Assembly: GCF_022539505.1 (NCBI RefSeq) | Contig: NC_061508.1 | Span: 63,559,754-63,623,753 of the forward strand | Direction: 5' to 3' | Length of the DNA stretch: 64,000 nt | DNA from: Lolium rigidum | Taxonomy: Eukaryota > Streptophyta > Magnoliopsida > Poales > Poaceae | Shown here: positions 21,270 to 32,664 of the stretch, piece by piece | Layout of the letters: every line of letters begins with the position of its first letter | Position numbering within the stretch: position 1 is the first letter of the stretch | Notes under the pieces: generated by a model | The model's input: the letters and a program-made list of their open reading frames with translations, nothing else | Database searches by the model: none | Told to the model about the DNA's origin: nothing | Made by a program: the position numbers and the translations under genes

Positions 21270-21565
21270 CTCCCTTCGTCCATAAATAAGTGTGCTTCTA
21301 GATTTTGTATTAATTCAATCTTTTACATTTGGCCAAATTTATGGAAAAGAGTAGCAACATATATGGCATCATATCACTACATTATGAAACTAACAAGAAT
21401 ACTCCATAAGTATCACAATTCTTGTCCCAAATTTAGATGTAGTTGGACATATTCCGTGAATAGATACGTCTGAATATGCGACAAGAACTATGAGACGGAC
21501 TGATTAATAATTTAGTGTAATAAATGAGACTATTAGCACACTTATACTTATTTGGGAACAGGGCG
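21270..21565. mobile_element. Stowaway MITE
   Basis: Left end CTCCCTTCGTCCATAAATAAG with 'tgtgc'. The right end reads inward CGCCCTGTTCCCAAATAAGTATAAGTGTGC. TA occurs at 21268-21269 and 21566-21567. Non-coding, 296 bp. Confidence 0.75.
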
Positions 21566-21567
21566 TA

Positions 21568-22584
21568 GGAATTATGGAGTGCTTGACTCATGTGCATGAT
21601 AATCGACTACTAGATCTTAGAATAACATGGATTTTCTGGTGTTAAACCACTTGCAAGAGGATTAGGAGAACACATATTTGTTTAGGACCTGAATTAGGCG
21701 GGAGAATCCTATCAAAGGAAAAAAAAAGATTAGGAGGGATCACGGCTGCGTAGGAGGCAAACTGAATACGACGGAGACGCTATGGGTCCGGCATGTCGCT
21801 GGATATGCCCGACCCGTGTCCACATCAAATCCCACACTACCGTGTAGTGGCCCGGGACCGAACGCCATGAACTGCTGTACGTTTCAGCAAAAAGAAAGCT
21901 GGGAAAAGAGTTGGTATGTGCACGACTTTGGTTGTGCAATCTGCATCGCTGCATGATTTAGCATGTTGTTATGAGAGTGAACGCATGACCGATTGCCAGG
22001 ACCTTTTCATATTTTAATTGGGTCTTTGGATGAAAATTGCAATCCTGTCCGTGGTTGATGGATTCGATCGTTGTATCCGTGTTTGGACAACCGTGAATGT
22101 GTGCATATATATATATACACCAAACAACTGGTGTGTGCTTCGACAATAAACAATGCAAGGAGCTGGTTTGCAGCTAAGGTAATGACTAGGAAGTTGGTTG
22201 CGGCGGTACGCCCCGCCCTTGATCGTTAGAATTTTGGTTATAGTGTTGTAAAAGTATTACAATATCTGCCCTTTTAAAAGTATTACAATGTGATAGTACT
22301 CGATGAAATAGTTTGATGGACGAATAGTCTTCAAAATGTCAATGACAATATAGAAATGGTCCATACCAACACGTGTAGTAAAAATAATTCTAAAATAGGG
22401 CCTAGCTTCATATCCGGCATGTGGATCAGATAGGTTGAGAACGTTGCAAGCGGGCGAGATAAAACAAGCCACTGCGAGGTGCCACTGATTCAAAGAAAAC
22501 TGAAGACAAATGGTCGATGTCTCCCGATCGGAAAAGATATCATTCTCAAACTCAAGACCGACTCTCTTTTTTAATATGAGAACT
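21568..22584. other. Unassigned
   Basis: AT-rich intergenic sequence. A short (TA)n at 22107-22120. No feature supported. Confidence 0.3.
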
Positions 22585-24033
22585 ATTCATCATCAATTGA
22601 CCCGTGGTAAAACACACGGGTATTATGCTATAGTGTTGTAAAATTATTACAATGTCTGAGTTACCGAAGTACTATAGAAGCGTTGGTGTGGAAGCACTCT
22701 TAAAAAACATAAAAGTATTACTGTAGCACCTTTGTTTAAATTATTTTCAAGCACCCATAGATGAGGCCGAGGCGATTAAGAAAAAAGGTAGTATGTATGA
22801 AAAACACAGGATGATCGTAGGGCGATGCGAAAAAATTGGTAGTATGCCAGCAGTACTACACTATAGATGAAGTGCCCCGAGGGACAACCGTGCCGGTTAA
22901 AAGGTTCGACAGATAACAGATCAATTATTTTTCGAGAGACACCATAACGAAGGCACCACTATTTTCTGTGACTAAAAAAGGTGTTGGATAGTGGGGTGTC
23001 ATTGTTTTTGGAGTTGGTATAGAGGAAAATGCTAGTATATTCTGCGGCTGAAAGAGGTAATGGGTGAAGTAAGTGTACCTTCATAAAGGTACGTTAGAAG
23101 GAGACAATAGTATTTTCCTCGGATTAAAGAGGCGACGGGTGGTAGGGTAAGTATATTTTCCGATTGAACCATAGAAGAGCATAATATTATTTTCCATGGG
23201 TACAAAAGACAACGAATGTTGGTTTTTTTTCTTGAATTACTATCGAAGAATTATGCACGCGTGAAGAATTGCTGACAGGTAATTATTATCTAGAACTACG
23301 CTTGCGATTGAAGATTTATGTAAAAATTATCACATTTGTGCACCGTTGAGAAATTACCGGTGCAGAAATGTGCGCCTTGGAAGAATTAATATTAGGTAGC
23401 GAAAAAATATTTTGGAAGTAGAATATTTCTACTCATGACAAACAAAGCTACGGTTGATGTTGAAGATTTGGGTAAAATTCGGCACGTTTCTGCGCTGTTG
23501 AGAGATTAATGTCGCATGAAGTACTATTAGTAGCTGACATCGACATGCGACAAATTACTGCGAAAGTTGAATATTTCTACCGATGAAAAATAGAACTACA
23601 GCCAAGGCTGAAGATTTGGGTAAAAATTACGACGCTTGTGCGTCTTTAAGAAATTATCGTCCCATAAATATGTGCCCTAAAAAAATACTATTTGTAGTTG
23701 ATATCAACACGTGACAAATTAATGCGAAAGCTGAATATTTCTACTGACAACAAACTACTACGGAAGTTTGATATTTTCACCCACGAAGTGCGAATTTTTT
23801 TTGTCGGAAAGTAAAAAAGATACAAATGGGAGTACTCTTTATCCACGCTCACGAACAGTAACCTAATAGTCTCAGGAATTAGCAAACCCACGAATTAGTG
23901 CAAAAAGTTTTTATCGGAATGTAAAAAAAATACAAATGGGAGTACGGTTTATCCACGCGCATGAACAGTAGCCGAATAGCCTAAGGAGTGAACAAACACA
24001 ATCAGCTTTTATATATAGTATATTATTTGCCAA
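22585..24033 (-). mobile_element. Candidate decayed Helitron
   Basis: At the left, a 7-bp-stem hairpin (ACCCGTG at 22600-22606, 8-nt loop, CACGGGT at 22615-22621) is followed on the minus strand by AT-rich bases and ATAG in place of the usual CTAG. At the right, minus-strand reading starts 'aatatactatatataaaag', resembling grass Helitron 5' ends. There is no Rep/helicase frame. Insertion between A and T and the exact ends are not certain. The assignment rests on the hairpin and the end motif only. Confidence 0.4.
23250..23990. repeat. Tandem diverged repeats inside the Helitron-like unit
   Basis: Three units of about 150-170 bp (about 23270-23432, 23433-23580, 23581-23742), each with 'gaagatttgggtaaaa', 'gagaaatta(c/t)', a 'gcgaaag-tgaatatttctac' end, then a partial fourth. 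A second pair of about 120 bp follows (23812 and 23917: 'aaatgggagtac', 'tttatccacgc', 'gaacagta-cc-aatag'). Confidence 0.6.
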
Positions 24034-24734
24034 ACTGATTCCGCCAAAGCTTTGGAGTATTGGTGTACAATATGTTTTGTCAAAAAAAAATAACTATTCT
24101 AAAATTGGACTATTTCGAATTTTCCTTTTTGATATAACACATTAGTCACTATGTTAGCATAAAGGTGACATAGGTCTCCCAATAGTGAGCCACATTCATA
24201 TTTTAACTGAAATAAATAAGGAATCAGCAAATTTATCGAAGCAAGTTTCTGATGCTAATTATGCTAACATTAGAATGTTGCTAATTATGCTGCTCATAGG
24301 AAAAATATTGGTCCTTTGAAAAGGTACATTTGTCATTGGAATTTTTTATATAAATACAATGCAGAGGAATTTAAATAAGTTTAATCATATAACCCAAAAA
24401 TCCATTTCTTTTTTTATGAAAGAGTCCTTTATTGTGCTGGCAAGATGCTAAATGTTTATCGGCAATATGTATGTGTTATATTGTACATTCAATATTCAGT
24501 GGTAAAATTATACTAATATGTGTACATCTAAGTCATCGATTAGCACATTCAAATTTCGCACCCACTTTACGCACATGCGAATGCACGTGGACAATAAGTA
24601 TTAGGTGGGTAGGGAAAATTATGATGTATTTTTAGAAATTAAAGAAATTATGTGATGAAGTGGCTTATACAATTGTACATTTATAAATCTAATTATGTTC
24701 ATGTTTGCATAAAAGATCATCCAACTGGAATCTA
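24034..24734. other. Unassigned AT-rich sequence
   Basis: Nothing recognised. Confidence 0.3.
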
Positions 24735-24969
24735 CTTCTTCCATTCCAATGAATAAGACTAGCCAAACCATGAAAAGTTTGATAGCCTTTTTACAAAAAA
24801 AAAATTAATAAAAAATACAAAATGAATATCATTAGATACGACATGAAATATACTTTCATGTGATATATATAATATCATAATTTTATTGAAAGAATTTTCG
24901 GAAAGTTTGATCAAACTTTACATAGCTTGACTGTAAAAATATAAACCTCATTCATTGAAACAGTGATAG
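24735..24969. mobile_element. Degenerate Stowaway-like MITE
   Basis: Left end CTTCTTCCATTCCAATGAATAAG. The right end reads inward CTATCACTGTTTCAATGAATGAG. TA at 24733-24734 and 24970-24971. AT-rich interior with an A run. Confidence 0.6.
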
Positions 24970-24971
24970 TA

Positions 24972-25923
24972 ATTAAAATCTTAGGACTATTGTGCTAGGC
25001 GGACATTCATCAAGAATTTTCATCTACTTAAAGAATGTGGGATTTTAATTTGATATCTCGTTTTGGAACGGTTTGGCTCTCCCACAAACAAAAGATCCGT
25101 ATTTTCAAAAAGGAAAATATAGATCCGTGCAACTATGGTTAGAAATAACATTGAGCTTAATTGTTGTGGTGGTATTTTATTTAGAAAGATGTTGGTCCAT
25201 GATCATTTTGGTTCTTTACAAATTTCTAAACAAAGACACAATGCCACATGTACGTACATTTAAATCGATGATAAACTCATTCGCATAACTCATAGGGTAT
25301 TTGTGCATGATCTGTATTAAAACCCTTGGGATCAAAGTGACCCCGGCCGGACTCTTTTGGAACACCATGAAAGGCTCGGTCGAACGCATGACTTTAAAAG
25401 GAAAGTGATGGTTTCCTGCATTATCGATCATCATTTATCCAAAAGAAGGGCTAGCTCATAATGCATTATGGAATTGACGACTAGTGCATGCTGAAACGCC
25501 ATTCTGCCGTTCCAGATAGTGTAGCATAGTAGTACTAGGATGAAGGAACATGAGCTCTAGCATTTCATCAAATCGACATCCATTTTACAAGGCCACCCCA
25601 GCCATTCCCTGTCCAGAAAACCTCTTCTAAAACCCCCAAACTTGATCCTCCTTCTCCCTCGCAAAGCTTTGAGCATAGTATGCCTCCTTTAATCTTTAGC
25701 CAGCCGTCCTAAACATTAATTCTTCCATCCATCTCTACACCTACTAATTAAGAATCCTACTAATTAACCCTCCTGCCTGCCTGCATGATGAGCATGCAAG
25801 CATGTCCCCTGCGTGCGCATGGAGGCTTTGCATCTCCCTTTGTCCCCTCCTCTGTCTGCCGGCACGCTCGACATCTATCACGCAGGCATGCTGGATCGTG
25901 TCCTCGATCGATCGCCGATCGAT
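24972..25923. other. 3' flank of the PIN1 gene
   Basis: No other gene seen. The minus-strand 3' UTR of PIN1 must start at 25923 and run leftward. I could not fix the poly(A) site. 25550-25800 is moderately C-rich on the plus strand. Confidence 0.4.
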
Positions 25924-28423
25924 CTACAGCCCCAGCAGGATGTAGTAGACGAGCGTGATGGGCAGCGCGATGAGCATGCCGAAGATGACCCTGCAAGCAC
26001 AACCCAACGGCAGGTGAGACAAGGATCGGAGGAGAATCTCGCCCACGCTAGCTAGCTGAGAGAATTATTAAGTAGGCATGCGATGGAGGGTTAATTTGGC
26101 CAGGGGGGACATGGAGGAGCTTACGCCGTGCTGAGGATGTCGGGGTGCACGCTGTACTCCTTGGCGAAGACGAAGGGGACAATGCCCTGGGGCAGCGCCG
26201 CCTGCAGGTTAAACAAACAAACATGGCGTCAGTTCAGTGGAGTGGTCACAGCTGCGAGGGGAAACGAGGGGGCCGGGCATCGAGCTGTGCGTGCGAAAGT
26301 GTAAAGCGAAAGCGGGCGTTTGCCGCGCTTTCCCGGCGCATGAACAGGGCGGAGCGCAGTTCATGATTCCGGACGGACCGGCGTGCCCCGGCCGGCCGGC
26401 CGGCCACTTGACCGGCCGATCGATGTTCTTGGTGGGGTGCGTGCGTGCTCGCTTTCTTTTTCTCCGAAAGGCGCTTCTTGTCAGTGTTCAAAAGCCTGTG
26501 TGTGAATTGTGGTCTGTACCTGCACGATGGCGACGTGGAGGAGCTTGCCGCGGAGGCCGACGGCGATGGAGGCGGCGGCCATGACGGCCGGGCCTGTCAG
26601 GAACCGCACGGCCATGGCGAACGATGCCCGCTTGTTCCCGCACGCGATGATCCGCGGCTGCAGCGCCATGAACAGACCTGCCACACGCACATACATGATG
26701 TCAGCGCTACGTATGCTATGACCTCAACTGTCCGGTGTGCATGCATGCAAACTTGCAGGGCTCACCGAGGCTGAACATGGCCATGCCGAGGCCGGCGTCG
26801 GACAGGATGGCGATGGACTTCATGATGATGGCCGGCATCTGGAAGTTCCAGCTGCCAAGGAAAGAAACGGAATACATACATTAGTTAACGGGCGCTAATT
26901 GCTCGATTGATGGTGGAACGTTAACGGCCGTCAAGTACCGGAAGCAGACGAGCGACCAGACGAGGCCGATGAGGCTGGAGTAGGTGTTGGGGTTGCGGAT
27001 CAGCTTGCGCCACACCATGATCAGGATCAGCCGCGTCATCACGCTAGTCGGCGGCATCGCTGTCGGCGCCGCCACCATGCCCTCCTGGTTCCCCAGTTCC
27101 TTCTCGTCGCCGGCCTCCGCGTCCCTCTCGCCGGCCATCCCCTTGTTCCCGAAGCTGAAGTCGTCACGCTCCACGCCGTCCGCTGCCAGCCAAGAACAGA
27201 GCAGATCAATTCGTTAGCATAGACTGATGGAAACTAATCAAGTCGCCGCCCGACGGCCCGAGAATGTACAGCTACAGCAGTCGAAAGTATTAGGTACCTT
27301 TGCGCGGGGAGGCGACGGCCACGCGGACGTCCTTGGCGCCGGCGGCGTCGTTGTACGCCTCGTTGTTCCCGTTGCCGAACACGTCGGACACGGGCGACGC
27401 GCTGGAGCTCCACACGAACATGTGCAGGTCCTTGCCGTCCTCGCCCTTGGCGCCAGGCTTCTTGCCCTGCTTCGGCGCCGCCGCCATCGCTGGGTTGGGC
27501 GCCGGGTACTGGCCGTACTTGTTGCCGCCGGCCTTGTCCTCCTCGTAGTTGGACGGGCGCGGCGTGGCGCCCGTGCGCACCACGGGGCCGAACGTGTCGG
27601 CGGCGGCGAAGTTGGAGCTGCGGCCCACCATGGAGTAGAAGTCGGTGTGGTTGAAGCTGGAGCCCCGGGGCGTCGGGTTCCGGGACGACTGCAGCGAGTA
27701 GATCTCGGCGTTGGTGAGGTTGCTGGGCCGCGGCGTGGTGCTGGAGAACCCCATGGAGCGGCGCGAGTAGATGTCGGACCTGGACGCGTTGGAGCGGCGC
27801 ACGGTGACGTGAATCTTGCCGTCCTCCTTCACCTCAGCCTCCGTCTCGATCATGCCCCGCCCGCCGCCGTCGAGCGACATGACGTCCGGGTCGACGACGA
27901 TGGAGGCGATGGCGCCGGCGGTGTCCGGGAACTGCTCCGTGATGAGTATCCTGGCGCCGCGGTACTCGAACATGAAGAGCATGAGGGTGTACCAGATGAT
28001 GCACTGGAGCACGACGATCTGCACCATGAGTGACCCGGACTCGTCGCCGTACATGCCCTTGAGTAGCGGGATGCCCATGACGAGGGTGTTGGGGAGGGTG
28101 GAGAGGGAGAAGAGGGTGATGGTCCACTCGAGGGAGCCGTTGCGGGAGAGGTGGCTCCAGCAGGCGAGGAGCGCGAGGATGATGAGCTTCTGCAGCGTGT
28201 CGGCGGCGATGAAGCGCAGGTTCATGGTGTAGGGGTTGTTGCTGGAGATGAAGTGGAAGGAGAGGAGGGGCACGGCGAAGAGCGCCACGAAGCGGTTGAT
28301 CCCGGAGCACTGGTCCGGCGTGAAGATGCGCCACCACTTGACGGAGCCGTAGGCCAGCATCATGGCCACGTACAGCGGCACCATCGCCGTCATGACGTGG
28401 TAGAAGTCGGTGCCCGTGATCAT
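25924..28423 (-). CDS. PIN1: PIN1-type auxin efflux carrier (6 exons, 585 aa)
   Basis: Join of 28423-27298, 27182-26939, 26851-26766, 26677-26520, 26201-26125 and 25990-25924. All introns are GT-AG and keep frame. Exon lengths of 1126, 244, 86, 158, 77 and 67 bp follow the usual PIN gene plan. Encodes a plasma-membrane auxin (IAA) exporter: five N-terminal membrane helices (residues about 7-152), a long cytosolic loop (about 155-425) and five C-terminal helices. Visible marks: [20 protein letters not shown] start, 'PNTLVMGIP' (111-119, helix 4 crossover), '[12 protein letters not shown]' at the loop start, three TPRxS kinase sites (230-234, 251-255, 287-291) targeted by PINOID/D6PK kinases in known PINs, '[19 protein letters not shown]' in the loop, NPNTY (439-443), and 'YYILLGL' at the C-terminus. 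The long loop and the N-terminal sequence place it in the PIN1 clade. Grasses have several PIN1 paralogues and I cannot say which. No stop or frameshift seen; it should be functional. Confidence 0.96.
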
Positions 28424-28673
28424 CTTGCCGTTGGGTGGCCGCCGCCGGTGCCGCGCGGCGAGAAACGCTCTTCTAAGCTGTCAAGGAGGCAGGAAGGGTG
28501 TACGTTGGGGGTCGTTCGATCGGTGTGGGGCGTGGGAGTGGAGCGCTTGGTCGATTTATGATGGCGCGGCCGGGGACGGTGGCCGCGGCGGCGGTGTGGC
28601 GATCGAGTAGGTGGAGAGGAGGCAGGCGGGGGAGCCAATGAGGGGAGGGAGAGTGGGCAAGCGCGCGGGCGAT

Positions 28674-28681
28674 TATTTATA
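28674..28681 (-). promoter_or_regulatory. PIN1: TATA box of PIN1
   Basis: TATAAATA on the minus strand, about 250 bp before the ATG. It is followed by a C-rich leader, consistent with a 5' UTR of roughly 220 nt. An ACGTCA/TGACGT bZIP-type core (28683-28688) adjoins it, and an ATTGG (inverted CCAAT) lies downstream near 28636. Confidence 0.7.
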
Positions 28682-28869
28682 CACGTCATGTGGACACTCC
28701 ACAGTAAACGGTCACACACCCCGACACTGAGAAAAGGCAAATGGGCAAAAGGAAATGAAATAGGGAGTGAGGGAATACGGAAAGGCCCATTGAAATTTTA
28801 TTGGTTTTCCTACTTCTTAATTTACTGAAAATTAAGATTGCATCGTGATTCGTGCTAGCATAAGTTATA

Positions 28870-29113
28870 CCCCCTCTGTCTCGGTGGGTTAGTCCTACGT
28901 GTATCCCTAAGTTATTAATTTGACTAATGTACCCCCCCTGGGTTGTCAATTAAAGTAATATAAAATGTAGTGGAACACAAAAATTACACAATTAAAAGGT
29001 ATGACATCTGAGTTGTCTAATGATATATATTTTGTAATAATATATAGTTTATATTATGTTGATCGGATTGATAACCTAGAGATACGCGTAGGCCCAACAC
29101 ACCACGATGGAGG
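28870..29113. mobile_element. Stowaway MITE in the PIN1 promoter
   Basis: 244 bp with TA at 28868-28869 and 29114-29115. Inverted arms of about 42 bp: left CCCCCTCTGTCTCGG then 'cctacgtgtatccctaagtt', right reading inward CCTCCATCGTGG then 'cctacgcgtatctctaggtt'. It lies about 190 bp upstream of the PIN1 TATA box. The left arm contains TGTCTC (28877-28882), the classical auxin-response-element core. Confidence 0.8.
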
Positions 29114-29115
29114 TA

Positions 29116-32046
29116 GAAATGTGAGTCGCAACTGAGATTTTTCTGAATGTATAACAAAATATATGGATCGTTAAATTGCCTCGTGAATTAGTGCTAATCA
29201 TAAGGTGCAACATGTTGCAGTAGCTCTCTAGATCATTGGATTGCTTTGTGATTTGTGAAACTCATGAGTTGCAACGTGAGTTGCACTTCCCAAATTAGAT
29301 TTGAAGACATGACTGAGAATTAGATCAATTCCCTCTGACATAGAATTAGTCACACCCAAATTTTGTTGGGTGAACTAGAATTAGCATTAAAATATGTAAC
29401 CCGCATTTAAAGAAAAATTTAGATGCCATCAATTACAAAATCTCGAATTCCAACCGGGAATACTCCAACTTAAAATAAAATAAAATAAAGTTGCACTCAG
29501 GGTGTTGTAAGGAATCAATCACAAATACAACCCAACTAAAAGAACACAAATCTCAGTGTACCATCCATGACTAAGGAATGGTTGAGCAGAAATTGCAAGC
29601 GGAAGCCGAGCTACATGTAGCCCTTTGTTTAAAAAAATATAAAAAATGATAGTTTGAAGTTTAAAAAAACTGAAATATCTTAGATATAGTCAATGATGTA
29701 TGCTACAAGCGTGCAAAATCTCAGTGTGATGTTCTTTGTATTCTAGGCTACACAAAAAAAAAATTGCAGATTTTAGTACAGTGAATAGTGCATATTTCAA
29801 ATTATAAAACTTGTTAGATTTTTGCCATTTCTGTGGAGACTAGAATAGAAAAGTAAGATATTGTCCCTTGTAGGATACATCAAGAATTCTTTTTTAGAAT
29901 GTTTTGAAACTTCAAAATTTGACTTTCCAATTTTTTGAAAATAAATGGCTACCTATAGCTAGACGTCCATTTGTCCACTCCCCATGATTGAGCTCTAAAC
30001 TAGTTCTCATTCGAATGTGAATAACCAAAATCATATTTTATATGACCAATGTAGTTAATCATTGTATATCCTTATAAGTTTTGCTTATAAATCTCCACCC
30101 TCCTCAAGCAATTCATGCATATTTTGACGTTATATTCCCCAATGTTGGTTAATCATCCCCATGTTGATTTGTCTTTGTAGATCTCCATTGATCCCGAATG
30201 AATATATCCATATTATATATTAGTTTTTTTTACAATTTATACCTTCGATTGGATTATCGGACTGTAGTATTCTTCTTTTCACCTAAGAGATCCTAGGTTG
30301 ATGGAATCCATAGGAATAATATGATGTAAGATCACCGCAAATGAGACTTTGAGGCCTCATTAAGTCGTTGTTTCATCTAACCAAATATTTTCTTTTGTTT
30401 TTTGTTTTCTCAATGGATGGAAATAGGCTAGGACTAATGTTTCACCTACATCTGTGAAAAATTGGTCATGAGATTAAAAGGATAATAATAAGCACACATG
30501 TGATGTAGTATATAATAATAAGATACACAATTTTAATGGGTGATGCGTCCAAACGACACCATGAGATTTATTTTTATAGTTAAAAATGCAAAAATGAATT
30601 CTTGAAAAAATGGGAAGAATTCATTTATAATAAGCACTTTCATCAATATAAAAAACAGGGTTAGGTATTGTGCGTACATCACGAACCATGGATCTATTAT
30701 GCTATCCTGTCCACGAGCATCGTTCGATGATAAAGATAATTAAGTAAATGGAAAATAGTCTTAAGGTCAGTGACATCATCATTACTCCCTAGATAGAAAC
30801 TACACGTTCGACCCTTTGCTACTCTCACCACGTCGGCATCAAAGTATACGAATCACTAACTACCTTTACCTTCATACCATTATCAACCCCGTGAGATTTG
30901 GGTACCTGACAAGCACAAAGATTGAGATACGAAGACCTAGTACATGCACCCAAGTAACATAACACACAATATCCCAATGATAATATGAAGATGTACTTGT
31001 TGTTGCGAGGCTAGGCCTCGACCCTCAGCCTTACACATGAGTATATCAACAATCATTAACATTGTATAAAATATCTTGAATAGATTGAATAATAATAGTC
31101 TTACAATACCGCCAATTGCAATGGAATCAAGATTACAAAGTTAGAGAGGAAAGGGATGGTAATGAAGATGATCTCGTGGTGGCAATAGAGATTCGGTGTT
31201 GATGGATATCTAACTTGCGGCAACCGAATGGGGTTCTAGTGGTTTTCGCTTCATTTGATGACCTATATGTGTATTCACGCTAAATATTTGGTTTGACGAG
31301 ATGAACCTACAACACATGGTACGGTCACCCGGTTCACGCGGGGCTGATTGTACCACTGGATGTTAAACCCTCTGCGATTCATCTTAGCGGCATGGATGAG
31401 TGGTTGAAGATACTTGCTTGTAATTCTTCTGTATTTTCCTTTGATTTCCTTCCTAAAATTCCCATTTCTGCATAGAAATAAATAAAAAACAAGCATTTGC
31501 ACATATATGCAATAATTAGTGATTAGCAACTTCCAGAGAGATATAATCATTATTTCAGTGAAAAATATAAGATCTACACAATGATAAAGATGAGTGTTTT
31601 ACCACTCATCAATAATCATACCATTTTTCTTTCTATAATCTAATTAGTGTAAGTGTGCATATTTCCTTCCATTGAAAATTTCTTTATGGATATTAAAATA
31701 GAGCTAATGCATCATTGAACTAATTGCTAGATTCGAGAATCGAGATTCAAATTAGTGTATATTCTATATTTTTAATATGACTAGCGATATGTCTTCGTCG
31801 CTGTGTTTGTCCCAATGAGGGATATTTTCAAGACTATATTGCATAGTGAAATGTTTAGTCCAAAAACACACGAGCTGCCAAATTCTAACATTGTAGTTAA
31901 ATAAACAACAAAATCTATGCAAGGTAATTTGTAACATTTAGCTATCGCACTTTAGCCAGAGCTAAAGAAATGGGTATTTACTATTCAAGTACTAACACAT
32001 GATACCTTTCCACAAAATTGGCGTCGGTAACGTATACAGTGACACG
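29116..32046. other. AT-rich PIN1 upstream region with one MITE-like unit
   Basis: No coding frame recognised in nearly 3 kb. About 29608-29964 looks like a MITE: 'gagctacatgtagcccttt' at the left and 'tagctataggtagccattta' read inward from the right, with symmetrical 'gaagttt' / 'aaacttc' inside. The remainder is low-complexity intergenic DNA without visible element ends. Confidence 0.35.
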
Positions 32047-32447
32047 TATATCTATACCACTATATAGTACACGAGTTTTTGAATCTGGATTTACCACTTG
32101 TTTCTACAACCCTCCGCCCAAATGCATCGATGGAGTAATCCAAGCCGTTGGTATGAATGTTGGAGCTTCTATCTTCCGTTCATCTTACCAAAACTCATTT
32201 GATCCGACGGCTAAGAGTGCTTGGATTCGTCACTGGCTTTCCCGCGCGCAGACTCCGTTGAAGTTGCTAGATACTTCGGGAGAAGTCCACCGCAGCAGCA
32301 AAAGTAGCTCCAGCATACTGCATACGCCATGGGTCGCATCCTCATTTGCTGTCACTTCACATGGTCTGGAATAAAACTACTGCTCGACACCTGATAAATG
32401 AAACTTTAGACACGAGCTACAAAATTTCATTACAAAACGGAGAGCTA
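32047..32447 (+). repeat. Long inverted repeat, left arm (401 bp)
   Basis: Reverse complement of 34082-34482. Both arms are 401 bp, and all stretches compared were identical, including a shared open frame of more than 70 codons containing 'SAWIRHWLSRAQTPLKLL'. The arms start TATATCTATACC and end 'aacggagagcta'. No matching target duplication is seen outside the arms. Confidence 0.85.
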
Positions 32448-32664
32448 TTGTGTACGCTGTTAGAGCATCTCCAGTCCCGTCCCCCAAACCGCGCCGGATC
32501 GAGCGTTCCGGGGACAGTGTTTTGTTCGTGCCGCGTTTGGGGGACGTCGCTCCCCAGCCGCGTCCCCCAAATGCCGCCCCCAAATAAATATTGGTGCACG
32601 GAAATAAAGGTTTTCATTCAATTTTGATTATATATTACAAAGTTTTAATGAAAACGGCTAGCTT

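Noticed and set aside
27227..28337. Long open frames on the plus strand and another minus frame across PIN1 exon 1
   Set aside because: Shadows caused by the high GC content at third positions of the PIN1 exon.
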